Below are positions 1 to 9,992 of a DNA stretch of 14,486 bases, in pieces. The notes under the pieces are model-generated. The model did no database searches, was not told where the DNA came from, and saw only the letters and a list, made by a program, of their open reading frames with translations. Made by a program: the position numbers and the translations under genes. The number at the start of each line of letters is the position of its first letter. Positions within the stretch are counted from its first letter, which is position 1. Source of the DNA: Spirogloea muscicola (taxonomy: Eukaryota > Streptophyta > Zygnematophyceae > Spirogloeales > Spirogloeaceae); NCBI GenBank assembly GCA_009602725.1, contig WELB01000056.1:248903-263388 (forward strand), written 5' to 3'.

Positions 1-3000
1 CGCAGGCGGCCCAGGCGACGGCGTCGCCATACCGCTCCTGGTTGCTCTCCATGCCCTCCAGCCCGGGCCCGCAGAAGGCCAGCTGCGCCGCCGCCAGCAC
101 TCGGTGCGCCTCGCGCGCCGGCCGCGGCGTCGCCGGGGGGCCGCCGCCAAGCGCCGCCGCCGGCGTGGGGCTGCCCCACGATTCCCGCACCTTTCCCAGC
201 ACCGCGTCCAGATGCCGCAGCCCCTGCCGCAGCAGTGGCGCCTGTCCTCTGCCGCCGCCGCCACTGCCGGTCTCCGCAATGTACAGCGCCGCTGTTCGAT
301 CCGCGGCCTCCACAATCTCCGCCGGAGCGCCGCTGCCCTGCAGCTCGCTGGGCAGGCCGGCGGCCAGCGGCGCGGCCTGCAGGCGCCGCTGGCGCGACGC
401 CGGCCGGAGGGCGCCGCCGTCCAGCAGCGTCAGCAGCGCCACGACCGTGCCGACCTCCTTGAGCGCCTGCAGCACGTCGCCCATGGCCTCGTAGCTGGCC
501 ACGCCACCAACTGCCTCCAGCACCTCCAGGACCGCCGCCGGCCCGAGCTCCGGCGGCGGCAGGCGGGCGGCCTCCGGCAGCAGGGGCAGCAGCTTCGCCA
601 CGTGCGGCGCCAGCTCCAGGAGAATCTTCTGGTCGAGCACGCCGAGGAGCGCCTGGACAACGCCTGCCAAGGCTTGCCCGCCGCCGAGGAGCTCCGCCAT
701 CGCCTTGACGTGCTGCGCTCCGATGAAGCTGCCGTGCAACTCCGCTATGAAGGCGAATGAAGAGGTGAGGTCGGGGTTGCCGTAAGCGGAAAATGCTCGG
801 TTGGCTGCCGGCGCCGGGGCCCTGCGGACAGGCCGCTGGCAGTGCTTGGGGGTCCTCACGAAGCGCCGTGTCGTGTGGCAGTAGACGAAGTTCGGGAGGA
901 GGTCGGCTGCAACCTCGCTGACGAAGTGCGCGGCCAGGCGCGCTGACAAGGGTGCGCCGTTGATGTCTGCCAGGAGGGCCGCAAAGGGCACGACCGGAAG
1001 GAGCCGCGATACCACCGCATGCACGTCCTGGAGCACGCGCAGCTGCTGCGCCACCTCCACGAGCGCGCACAGGCTCTGGGCTGCCGCCGACTGCACCAGG
1101 AAGGCCAGGTTGTCCGCCACAAGGCAGCTCGCACGCTGACCCAGCAGCGCGCGTAGGTCCACTGTGCGGCCCACGAGCTGCAATGCACGCTGCTGGCTGA
1201 CCAGCCCCCAGCACTTGTCCAGCACGCCCAGCCTCTCCCGGCACATGGCCGCGGCGACAAAGTCTTCATCCAGCAGATTGACGGCCACCTGCTCCTTGGC
1301 GTGCACAAACATAGCCTCGCTCACGCCGAGCACTACCTGCGGGCAGCGTGACGGGGGCTGTCAGCAGCTTCTGGCACGAAGATCGGATTGTCGGAATGGT
1401 TCAGCTTGGTGCAAGGGATAAGGACCAGCAAGAGATACGGTCCTTGGGATGATGCTGTCAAGGGCAGCATGTGTGGTGACCTGGTCGAAGCAGACGTCCA
1501 GCTCAGTCTCAACCTCGTCGTACAGAAAGCGCTGCTGAAGGACCAGCAGCGCATAGCTCGCAGCATCATTGTAGATGCTCAGAGGGACCATTGCCAGTTC
1601 TGCGTCGCCGTCCTTGGAGGCGAGACAGAGTGGGAGCACGAGTGCCCAGGGTATTGAGCAGGACGGCGGCGAGCAGTGCCTCGGTTGGCAGTCCATGTGT
1701 GTCTCCCGGAACCAGAGGAAGGACACGTCAGAGATGTTGCAGACGATGGCGTGAGCATGCAGCAGCCGGTCAAACACGGCCAGCTGCCCTGCAAAGTGCT
1801 CCAGATCGAGCACGCCGGCGAGCTGGTCTGCCTCGGCCGTGCTGAAGGTGCTGCCGCACGCCATCAGCAAGTGCGCAACAGCGTGGCTGATGCCACGCAT
1901 CTGCACACCACCTCCACCAGCGTCAATTCAGCTTCTAGCCTGCCCTTGTCTGTGCTTGCAGGCCCACTGGCGCAGTAGCATATGTACTGCAACCAAAGTC
2001 CACAGCCAAAGTCCAAGCTACTTGGCAAGCACGGGTATCTAATTGGAGGCCAGTGATTACATCCTTGAGATGACATTGTGCCCTACCTGCCGCTCTTGCT
2101 TGATCTCCCCGTCTCCATCCTCTGCTGCCTTGAGTAGGAGAGCGGCCGAAGCACACAAGTCCTGCAGCAGTCTGCTTGTGCAGCATTGCCCCCTTGGAGG
2201 CATGTCAGGATGAGTCTTTGCTGGAGACACTATTCTATTCATGGAGCCTCAAGATCTGCTGATCCGGTTCCAAGCTCACGCGCTTAGACTCAAAAGTGCA
2301 GTAGCGCCAGCTGACCTGACCACTTCGGGCCTCTGTCGGGTTGACTGTTGACTCAGCATGCCAGCAACTTTGTCCTGTAATGACAAGAAGAGCAACTGGC
2401 TGAATCCCGACATCAAAGGAAGCACACATTAGCAGTACTCCTGCAAGTTCACTTCTTTGGAGCTGAAAGTGAGAGTGAGGTGCTGTTGGGGGCCTGCCTG
2501 CAGGAAGTGGCGGATCAAGTTTGGCATGGCCAGGTGCAGAAGCTTGCGGATTGTAAGAGCTTGCGACGAAAGCAGGGCTGCCATGCCCTTGAGCTGCCTT
2601 ATCACCTCAATCACAACCCCCTTTTCTTCAGAATTGAAAGTGCTGCATAGTTCCTGTGCACATTTGTCAAAATTGTGATGAGTTACAGATAGTAGCAATC
2701 TCTGTAGACTACTGCTGCCATCTCAAGCATGGTCTCTATTTGTCAAGCAATTATCCATAGCTGTTGGCAACTTGGCCAGATTACCGGATGAACGCCTGGA
2801 TCAGACGCGAGGCATGAGTTCTTCCAGGCATGGAATTGCAGCAGCCGCTCTCGGGCACACTGCATGGTGCTCAGAGCAGCTCCAGCAGCCTCCACTGCCT
2901 TGGTAGCATCTTCTGGTCCACCCTGCCCACCATTACTCTGAGTGGGCTCATGAGCATCAATTTGATTGCACCAAACCTGGCCATTGGCAGGGCCTGGGAC

Positions 3001-5809
3001 ACACGTTGAGGTACTCACCAGACTGGCGGCAACGCCAAGCTCCAGACAGCAGACATCGTGCACTTGGACCATGGATGGAAGGTGTTTTACCAAGCCATAG
3101 AGGCTGGCATATGTGTAGATAGGGAAGGTTAAGGTGAACATAAGTGGGGGCATATGCCAAGTGACTGGGATGTCATCAGATACCTCCTCATGCTAGGCAA
3201 AAATCAAGGGCCAGGTGAGTGGATATGGAGGACCGGCCAGCTGAGCAGGTGTGGGGCTGGGAATCTGCTGCCGAAGAAATGGACACAGCTCCGCAAGCAT
3301 TTTCGCCACCTGCAGGTGACTATCGCAGTATCCTGCCACCACAGGCTCAATCTGCACAGGTTGTGTTGCCTGAAGTCAGAGCCAGGCATGGCAGATTTCA
3401 AACAGCTGTTGCAGTATGCTGCCACCACAATCTGCGCAGCTTGCCGTACAATGACAGAGCCTATTCAAGGGACCTAAATGGCAGACTGAAGGCTTACGTG
3501 AAGAGAGGCGAAAGGTCACCTGTACACGCTGGATGCAGCGCTCCATTGCAAAGGTTGCATCTGTTGATGCGCTGCCTTGAGCTAGGAAGTAGAGGGCTGG
3601 TATTGCCCGCAGCGCTGTCAGCCTTTCCCTGCCCTCCCCGTTCTCTGGCTCTTCTGCCACTTTCAGGGCTAGTAGGAGCATCTCCTCTACCAGATTGTCC
3701 ATGCTGCACGTGGACCATACATGGTGGCCCCCCAGTGTCAGGCTTGAGAGGGTCTATGCTGCAACACTGGGACAGAAGACTACACACGTCAACATCAAGA
3801 AGTGTCTAGATTTGGTGGGAAGCAATTGTGATCAACCCACTTGGAACTTTTCGCCAATTGTCCTTGCAGAGCAAAGATGAAGCTCCAGCGGTGCGCCTGA
3901 AATGCCTGTAACACCCATTGTGCTTGCTTGTCAGAGAGTGACTGGCGGCCCTATGCCACATTCCAGTATTGGGTGCCAGCAACATCCATCTTACGTCAGG
4001 TGCACTCAAAGACAGGAAAGAGGGCCACTTGCCGTCAGTGCTTCCGCCTTCGCTTGAAAGCCCGCTTCAGTCTTGCGCCCCTGATTCAAGCAATTCAGAG
4101 CCCTGGTCCTCCACCGATGAGAAATGTCAGACAAAAGCAGTGGCGTTATGCACTCCCCAGATTTGCTCACCAAGTATCAGCTCCACACTTGCTATCATCA
4201 CACTTGCTTGAGTGGTACGTACCAGCGGTACCACTGAAGATCCTGGGCCAGGGAGGACTTTGCATTCTTGAGGTTGTCCAGCACTACGAGGGCGTCCACC
4301 AGCCTTACAGAGCTCCTGCTTTACGCAGTTGTCAACGTGACCACAAAGGGGGAGCTTGCAGGCGATTCCTCTGCGGCATTGTGATCCTCAAGAAGCAGGG
4401 GCTCTTTATGTGTTCCTGAAAAGCTGCTGAGAGATGCTCCTAATACAAGATCCTGGATGACTGCCCCAGCAACTCTGTCTTCACTTGAAAGCCCGAAATG
4501 CAGAGTGGCATTCCAGAATGACAACCAGTAGTGGATGGTACAGACCACAGGATGGCTGGGTGTGTGCTCCGGCAATGCACGGGCTCTGCGTGAAAGTCCT
4601 CCACCATGCACGCAGTGAACTGCAACTACCGGGCAGGGAAGCCTTTGGGTCAAGAAAAAGGGGCCACACAATGCATGCCCAAGGTCGTCTGACTTATGAG
4701 CCGCTGTGTCAATCGTGTTCGTCGTCTGTTAGATCTACCAGCCAAGTCAGCAGGGACAGGGCATCGCTTGCAGTGGCACGCGTGCACCTTGCTTGTCACA
4801 GTTGCTTGCCACTGGTGGATCGTCTGCAGGTGATCCATCTGAGTGTCCAGCACTTGGAAGACGTCCCACGCTGACTGCGCCGTCTCCTCGGGGCCAATGT
4901 CCAACAACTGCAGACTCGCCCGAGGGCAGCTGCTTCAGAAGGCCGTTTGCCAGGAGGCTCCGAGTGCAAACCTTTGGAGGGCGTGTAAGTGACGACTGCT
5001 CCTCACTGATCAGCGGGGCAGCGGCAAGAGCAGGCTGCCTCGCAGCGCGGGCAGTCGGAGGCTGCGACAAGCCAAGTAGCCCGCTGCTGTGTCAACCTGC
5101 GAGGGCAGGGCTCGGGAGCAGCACCGGTGAGCGTACAGCTTCGCCTGCATCGCGCGAGCTTCACCAAGAAGATGCTCCTGCAAGCCAAGCGGAACGCGAA
5201 GTGCAAAGTCCTGTTGGCATTCAACACTTGCGCTGTCAAGGGCGTACAATCTGCGGCGGCTTGAAGAGAGACAGCCCCAGAGGTGGCGACGAGCAGCCAC
5301 GCCAGCGAGGGCCGAGACTGGTGCGTCGGCTGCCCCACCAATGTGGCGACGTTTAGGAGCTCATCGCCGTCACCCAGCTCTGGCCCCGCCGGCCCACTCC
5401 CGTAACCTGTGGTGCGCGGGGAGCAGGGAGCTCGAGGCAGAGGCAGCGGTTGAGCGGAGGAGCAGCAAGGCTTGGGGGTGAGGGCCAACAGCGCAGGCGC
5501 TCGTGGGGTGGGGGGAGAGCCTGTGAGCTGCTCACCGAGGCCGTCGGCGGGGAAGAAGATGGTGGACGCCAGGCCCTGCAGGTTGGGCTGCGTCTCCTGG
5601 CAGCGGCCCCAGCCCAGCACGCAGGTAAGGGGGAGAGGGCACCGGCAGGTGGCGGCAGGTTCAGGTTTAGGGTGTGAGGGTTAGGGTTTGGATTAGGGTT
5701 TTGGGGTTGCGGGGAGGCGGCGGAGGCATGGGCAGGGGAGGCGCACTGGGGGCAGCTTGGCGGCGACGGACGCTGCGAGCTCCTCGGCCGCCGCGCAGGA
5801 GGCCGCCAT
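1..5809 (-). CDS. SRA1: SRA1/PIR/CYFIP homologue, SCAR/WAVE complex subunit (18 exons seen, C-terminus off the left edge)
   Basis: Family role (known): the largest WAVE-complex subunit. It pairs with NAP1, binds Rac/ROP GTPase and holds SCAR/WAVE inactive until Arp2/3-dependent actin nucleation is needed. Exons inferred by me, minus strand: 5809-5747, 5596-5536, 5406-5339, 5210-5097, 4907-4788, 4619-4546, 4315-4223, 4102-4033, 3941-3841, 3703-3520, 3309-3234, 3164-3019, 2937-2785, 2653-2453, 2161-2087, 1986-1960, 1900-1481, 1336-1. All junctions keep one frame, giving about 1127 codons against about 1250-1280 in the family. Diagnostic motifs: KLYAHRCCSRALP (exon 4), FQVLDTQMDHLQ (exon 5), LWSSVRLVDAL across exons 6/7 followed by LDNLKNAK, FNSEEKGVVIEVI (exon 14), LWFRE near residue 604, IYNDAA near 651, RFLYDEVE near 666, LVGRTVDLRALLGQR near 736, LLPNFVYCHTTRRFVR near 828, and GDAVAWAAC at the window edge. 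The start is the first ATG (5809) of exon 1, in a CCATGG context. Least certain: the ends of exons 3, 11, 12 and 13. The identity itself is very secure. Confidence 0.93.
1960..1986 (-). other. SRA1: 27-nt microexon of SRA1, followed by a GC-AG intron (1959-1901)
   Basis: The microexon encodes YICYCASGP. It lies between a TTGCAG acceptor and a GCAAGC donor; the acceptor of the following 59-nt intron is GTGTGCAG at 1902-1901. It supplies the short segment that ends in (G/A)P just before the VH-containing helix in plant and animal homologues. The peptide aligns without a gap, and both phases are zero. No GT donor would join this reading frame to the next exon, whose frame has an upstream TGA. 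The GC donor is therefore inferred, not demonstrated. Confidence 0.6.
3942..4032 (-). other. SRA1: Probable GC-AG intron in SRA1 (intron 8)
   Basis: Exon 8 (4102-4033) ends CTGACG and is followed by GCAAGT, the consensus form of a GC donor. The acceptor is CCGCCAG before 3941. Using it joins exon 8 (phase 2 in, phase 0 out) to an exon encoding WVLQAFQAHRW, which matches the family's LQxFLxxRW segment. Alternative phase-0 acceptors at 3950 and 3928 would change only a few residues. Confidence 0.55.
5597..5746 (-). other. SRA1: SRA1 intron 1, containing telomere-like repeats
   Basis: A GTGCGC donor follows the 21-codon first exon, and a CTGCCAG acceptor precedes exon 2, which encodes ETQPNLQGLAS. 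The family N-terminus has an EQPEVQG-like segment in the same place. The 150-nt intron is C-rich on the minus strand and carries several CCCTAA-type units, annotated separately. Confidence 0.65.
5664..5707 (+). repeat. Interstitial telomere-like tract / telo-box cluster (TTTAGGG type)
   Basis: Within 44 bases there are GGTTTAGGG, GGTTAGGGTTTGG and GATTAGGGTTTTGGGG. These are degenerate units of the plant/green-algal telomere repeat TTTAGGG. Read on the minus strand, TTAGGGTTT is the AAACCCTAA telo-box known from plant promoters and first introns. The tract sits inside intron 1 of SRA1, about 280 bp from the KCR start. It could be an ancient telomere scar or a transcription-factor site; the sequence cannot decide. 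Confidence 0.75.
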
Positions 5810-5982
5810 GGCGGGCGGGCGCGCAAGCCCCTGGCCCGGCCTGGGTTTTGGGGTCGTGAAACCCCTGGGACTCGAACCCCCGACCCCCTAAAACCCCACA
5901 GCCCGAGGCAAGCCCCATAGTCCCTTTCCTTCTACGTCCGCTCGTCCGAAATCAGCAGCCGCAGTCTTGTCCAGCCTGCGCC
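5810..5982. promoter_or_regulatory. Shared head-to-head promoter region of SRA1 and KCR
   Basis: The two start codons (5809 minus, 5983 plus) are only 173 bp apart, so both 5' UTRs and core promoters must fit here. No TATA box is visible. The half nearest SRA1 is GC-rich, and the KCR side (about 5922-5960) is pyrimidine-rich. Head-to-head spacing this tight suggests a bidirectional promoter, but co-regulation of an actin regulator and a lipid enzyme is only inference. Confidence 0.7.
5843..5896. repeat. Imperfect inverted repeat enclosing a B-box-like 11-mer
   Basis: The left arm GGGTTTTGGGGTCG (from 5843) and right arm CGACCCCCTAAAACCC (5881-5896) are complementary apart from two extra bases. 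Between them, 5868-5878 read on the minus strand is GGTTCGAGTCC, a perfect match to the RNA polymerase III B box GGTTCGANNCC. I could not find a matching A box or close an acceptor stem, so this is not called a tRNA gene. A decayed tRNA or SINE head, or a regulatory hairpin, are the alternatives. Confidence 0.5.
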
Positions 5983-7497
5983 ATGGCGGCGGCGCTGCTG
6001 CCGCAATGGCTGCCGCTGCTGGCGGAGCCGCCGCAGGCCCAGGCCCAGGATGGCGGCCCCGGCGGCGCCACCGCCTGCCCCGCCCCCAGCGCGCTGCGGC
6101 TGCTGGCCAGCGGCGCGCCCGAGTATGCGGCGCTCGTGGCGCTGGCCGCCGTGGGCTTCCTGGCGCTGCTGCGCCTCGCCTCGCGCGCCCTGCGCGCCAT
6201 CTGGGTGCTGCTGCTGCGCCCCGGGTGCGACCCCAGGGCCTACGGCAAGTGGGCGGTCGTGACGGGCGCCACCGACGGCATCGGCCACGGGTTCGCCCGC
6301 GAGCTCGCGCGCCGCGGCATGGCCGTCGTGCTCGTCAGCCGCTCCCAGGACCGCCTGGACGCCGTCGCCAACGAACTGAGCTCCAAGTACGGCACCGAGA
6401 CTCGCACTGTGGCCGTGGACCTCGCGGCGGCGGACGTCGAGGCGCAGCTGGCCGTCGTCGGGGACGCGCTGGCGGGCCTAGAGGTGGGCGTGCTCGTCAA
6501 CAACGTGGGGCTCAGCTACCCGCACGCTCAGTACTTCCACGAGCTCTCGTCGGAGCTCATCACCGCCCTCATCCGCGTCAACGTGGAGGTCACGACGCGC
6601 CTGACGCACCTGGTGCTCACCGCCATGCTCAAGCGCCGCCGTGGCGCCATCGTCAACATCGGCTCCGGCGCGGCCTCTGTGCTCCCCTCCGACCCGCTCT
6701 ACGCCGTCTACGCCGGCACCAAGGGGTCAGGCCCCGCCTCTGCCACGTTGCCTATCCCTCATCCAGCTTGCATTATGCTTCTCGCCAGCTGCAGCTGCAA
6801 GACTGCACCAGACCTTTTGCATCTTGCCAGACGGCCAAGCGTTGCTGTGGTCAAGGAAGGCATGGCAAGTCAATAAGACGTGCAGGTTGAGAGCTCCCTT
6901 AGTCACCTACGAGTGCGGACCTTGCGGCTCCTGATTCTGCAATCAGGACTGTGGGCCCTGCAGTTATATCGACCAGTTCTCCCGCACTCTGTACGTAGAA
7001 TATAAGCACAACGGCATTGACGTGCAGTGCCAGGTAAGTGCCTTGCTTGGCCGCTTGACTCTCTCTCGTGTATGCTCTTTGCCATCTGGTCGTCAGGCAT
7101 GTACTACTCGGAGAGGCTTGACCAGACCCTTTTCAGGAAGCTTAGCATTATCATCACCTGATGACCACTGGCTCTATCCACATGCTCCTTGCGCTGAAGC
7201 ATTCTCTAGCATTTTGCTGATCGATAGGCTGCAATGCAGGCACCGCTGTTTGTTGCAACCAAGCTCTCAAAAATTCGGCACGCCTCTGTGACGTGCCCGT
7301 CAGCAGATGCCTATGCCCGTGCGGGCGTCAGGCTGATTGGTTACGAGCCTCGATGCACTCCATACTGGGCACATTCGCTGATGTGGGCCCTGATTGCTGC
7401 GCTGCCGGAGCCTGTAGTGGACACACTGCGGCTGCGGCAGAGCAGCACAATCAGGAGGCGGGCGCTGGCCAAGGAGGCCACAAAGAAGCAGATGTAA
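5983..7497 (+). CDS. KCR1: Very-long-chain 3-oxoacyl-CoA reductase (KCR), three exons
   Basis: NADPH-dependent second step of very-long-chain fatty acid elongation in the ER (known family role), acting after the condensing enzyme and before the dehydratase (HCD/PAS2) and enoyl reductase (ECR). Exons: 5983-6725, 6964-7033, 7240-7497; introns of 238 nt (donor GTCAGG) and 206 nt (donor GTAAGT). The product is 356 aa, somewhat longer than plant KCR (about 320) because of an Ala/Pro-rich N-terminus. Hydrophobic segment about 48-78; cofactor motif TGATDGIG 94-101; NNVG 173-176; NIGSGAAS 225-232 with the likely catalytic Ser228; YAGTK 243-247 (YxxxK) completed across the exon 1/2 junction; then YIDQFSRTLYVEYK, FVATK and PRCTPYW, all typical of KCR/HSD17B12. 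It ends KKQM, a KKxx ER-retrieval signal. The start is the first ATG in frame, in a GCCATGG context. Exon 1 has much higher GC3 than exons 2 and 3. Confidence 0.95.
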
Positions 7498-8470
7498 CGA
7501 GGGGCCTGCGGGTGCAAGAGAAGGTGGCGGCCGGATTGGCGGAGGTTGGGTGCTGCCTGTCGATTGTGCAGTGGCCAAGGCCGCAGCCGTTCTAGGTGCC
7601 CAATTTGGCCTTTGGCAGCCGCAGCAGCGCGGTGGGGTGCTGCACCTTATTAGGCAGGGCATTCGGCACACTTTCGCTGTTTGAGAAAATCAACTACGCC
7701 AACGCCAGTCCTGCGCGTTGACTTTCCGCGCAGCCCAATACTGCAGAATCACTTGGGACTCCTTTACGGGGATCATGACATTGCGCACCTTGCTTGCGAC
7801 CCATATTGGAAGTGCTCATCTAGCTCCAGCTTTGGCTCTACCTCGGGCACCTGAGTAAGCCCTACTGCCGCTTGTCTTTTGCTCATTTATCCTGCATAAC
7901 CTCTCTGCAACGGCCATTGCCACTCACTTTTTGTACGTACTTGGAGGGATTCGTTGAGGGCTTGCTCCCCTCCCTTCCCTGTCACAGTTGCTGCTCTGTG
8001 GGCTGGTCTTGCCTTCTCGTTTGCAGAAGGAGGTGCTTGAGGCACTTTTTTTGCTCGTTCCTCTGGCACAAGTCCGGCCACTCAATACCCCCCATAGTAT
8101 AATTCAATGCTTGCTTCTACTCTACCCATATTCCGAAAGAACCTTGAAGTCTTCTTAGCCATTCCGATTTGCACAACAACATTCGTCCAATGATTTGTAT
8201 GCTACTTCTCTTCCTTTCAATTGAACACTGCTCAAGTTATTTTGTTATACGTCTTATTTGGCCTGAACTACGTCTGCCTAGTACTTCTGATGGCAACCTA
8301 CACCAATTGTGTAGTGGGATGTACCGAATTTCACAGGAGTGGCCAGCTTCATTTGCCCGTCTGATGGGGGCGCTCTTATACTCCAATGTATGGTGTTTTC
8401 CCCTGCTTGCTGCCGCCTTGGTGTTTGAGCTTGTTGGTGCGTGGCGCAGCCCACCAAATGAAGAAAACGC
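7498..8470. other. KCR 3' flank; no gene recognised
   Basis: The 3' UTR of KCR must begin here. No AATAAA is seen; the only TGTAA (the chlorophyte polyadenylation signal) overlaps the stop codon. GC content falls along the stretch, and 8095-8290 is AT-rich. An open frame from about 8169 starts with a hydrophobic stretch but has no ATG at its 5' end, runs into the repeats downstream and matches nothing I know. Confidence 0.5.
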
Positions 8471-9900
8471 TCTTAGAAGGGGGCAATGGCTGAGAAAGGC
8501 TAGCCCAAAGAACGAACAAGGTTCTAAGGAGTCAAGAAGCGGCAGAAAGGCACCATCAATGCAAATGATTGGTGAGCATGGCCTTTCAATAAGCCCTGGT
8601 CAGGAGCCGCAAGGTGGTAGAAGTAGAAGCTGGAAAGGAGTCGCCCCGCCTATACACCTGAGGCAGCAGCCAGGGCACGGCCAGCAGCAGATGCAAAGCA
8701 TGAGCCAGGGAACACTGCAGGCAGATTGGAAGTTGCATGCTGTACACAAAGGCCAGAGAGCATGAGAGGGAGGAGGCGGTGACTGTGAGAGGCCAGCCCT
8801 GTGTGAGAGAAGCTCGTCCAGGAAAGATGGTACATTACGGAGAAAGGATGTGAATGGGAAAGGCCAGCCATATTGCATAAACAAGTTCAAAAGAGCAGCC
8901 CCAGCATGAAAGCGTAACCTTTCGGCAACAGAAGTGGCGTCTATGTATGACCACTCAAAACCCCGTAGTGTCAAACAATTAGCAAGTGGCAGGACAGAGG
9001 GGCGAGTCGTGAAAGGTCAGCCCTTGATATTGGAGTATCATGACTAGCAGGCACAAAAAAGGTACGACAGGGTCTTTGGGGTGTGAAGGGTTAGCCACTC
9101 CACAAGTTGGCTCGCGTTAGACCAGAAAAGCAAGGCGCGAGGTGTGAAGAGACTGAAGGTGAGGCCAAGCCGAGCCAAAGCAGAGCCAATGCAAATATGC
9201 AATGCAATAAGCAAACGAAAAGCAAAGATTGGGACTACACAAAGCAAAAGCCTTCGGCAAAGCGGGGCTAAGCCAGGCTTTAGTACGCACAGGTGAGCAC
9301 ATGCAAATAGGTGGCTAACTTGGGGCTCGGAGCACCGCCGCAACCACACCGCCGCGATGGAGAGTGGTGGCCTGGCTTGGGGCTCAGGTAGAGGTAGAGA
9401 AGGTGCACGGTGCGCGCAAGTGAAAGGGTGGGCCAATTTAAGCAAATTCAGCTTTCAGGAAGGAAGTGGAAGGAAGCAGTGGCTCTTGCCAAGGAGGCCA
9501 AAGCTGTGAACAGCCAGCTCGACAAGGACCGAAGGAGCCATTAGCGCCTGCGCTAAGCTAGTGCAAGGCAAAAGCTAGCAAAAGTGGGCAAGATGTAATG
9601 AAGCCCTGTGCTAAGGTTGCTGAAGAAACAGTATGAAGAAGAGAGAAACGGCCTCTCCAAGAAGCCCGCGGTGCGCATAAACTGGAGTTGCTGGCAATGG
9701 CTGTAAGATGCCAGCCCAAAGGAATGGACTATAAGGGGAGAAAGTCGCTTCCGACACAGAGCGATGGCTGCAAGGGGCCAGCCCAGGAAATAGACTCAAC
9801 AGGTTCGAAGGGGCCAGAGAAAACAGCAACAACAACAAAGAGAAAGAGCTGAAGCACACACTGACACAAGTGGCCACGAGGCACTCGAATCTGGTTAAAT
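8471..9900. repeat. Degenerate, purine-rich repeat field with decayed hairpin units
   Basis: The plus strand is A/G-rich, with recurring AAAGGCCAGCC, GCCAGCCCAAA and GAAAGG motifs near 8488-8506, 8795, 8862, 9015, 9698-9715 and 9766-9783. These are decayed members of the GGCTGG/CCAGCC hairpin family seen intact further right. The stretch 9391-9446 carries a worn copy of the module found at 9993-10048. The stretch 9288-9560 resembles 13233-13385. Open frames here are short and incoherent; I call no gene. Confidence 0.6.
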
Positions 9901-9906
9901 CTTTTT

Positions 9907-9926
9907 GGGCTGGCCTTTCCCAGCCC
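9907..9926. repeat. Hairpin-family unit GGGCTGG/CCAGCCC, sense orientation
   Basis: GGGCTGG and CCAGCCC arms flank a short loop. The unit is followed by CCCTATCCTCTATGGGCGAGC (9924-9944), the same downstream block as at 11630-11650. A run of T precedes it. A minus-strand SDLRLLNRGY-stop tail (9957-9989) abuts, so two modules of opposite orientation are joined here. Confidence 0.75.
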
Positions 9927-9956
9927 CTATCCTCTATGGGCGAGCACTTCTTCTAC

Positions 9957-9989
9957 TCAGTAGCCCCTGTTGAGCAACCGCAGGTCAGA
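9957..9989 (-). pseudogene. Terminal-tail copy, SDLRLLNRGY-stop
   Basis: On the minus strand this reads S-D-L-R-L-L-N-R-G-Y followed by TGA. It is the C-terminal signature shared with the long retroelement copies at 11450-11482 and 13008-13040. It is a fragment only; just upstream on the minus strand is the module at 9993-10048. Confidence 0.6.
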
Positions 9990-9992
9990 GAA

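Noticed and set aside
104-760. Long plus-strand open frame in the GC-rich left end
   Set aside because: It is the antisense shadow of the SRA1 terminal exon; the minus-strand frame aligns with the family over the whole stretch, while the plus-strand product is an Arg/Gln/Leu-rich low-complexity string.
5826-5930. A minus-strand tRNA gene around the B-box
   Set aside because: Only three T-stem pairs form, no acceptor stem closes at the right distance, and no A box is found.
5967-6890. Overlapping plus-strand frame of about 307 codons
   Set aside because: It is the +1 shadow of KCR exon 1 (Arg/Ala/Gly-rich), with none of the SDR motifs.
8169-8765. A 198-codon plus-strand open frame with a hydrophobic N-terminus
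   Set aside because: Opens with TTG, not ATG; its second half is repeat sequence, no family motif is visible, and neighbouring frames are equally open.
9044-9445. Minus-strand 133-codon open frame in the purine-rich field
   Set aside because: It follows from the C/T-rich complement giving Leu/Pro/Ser/Cys codons and overlaps decayed repeat modules.
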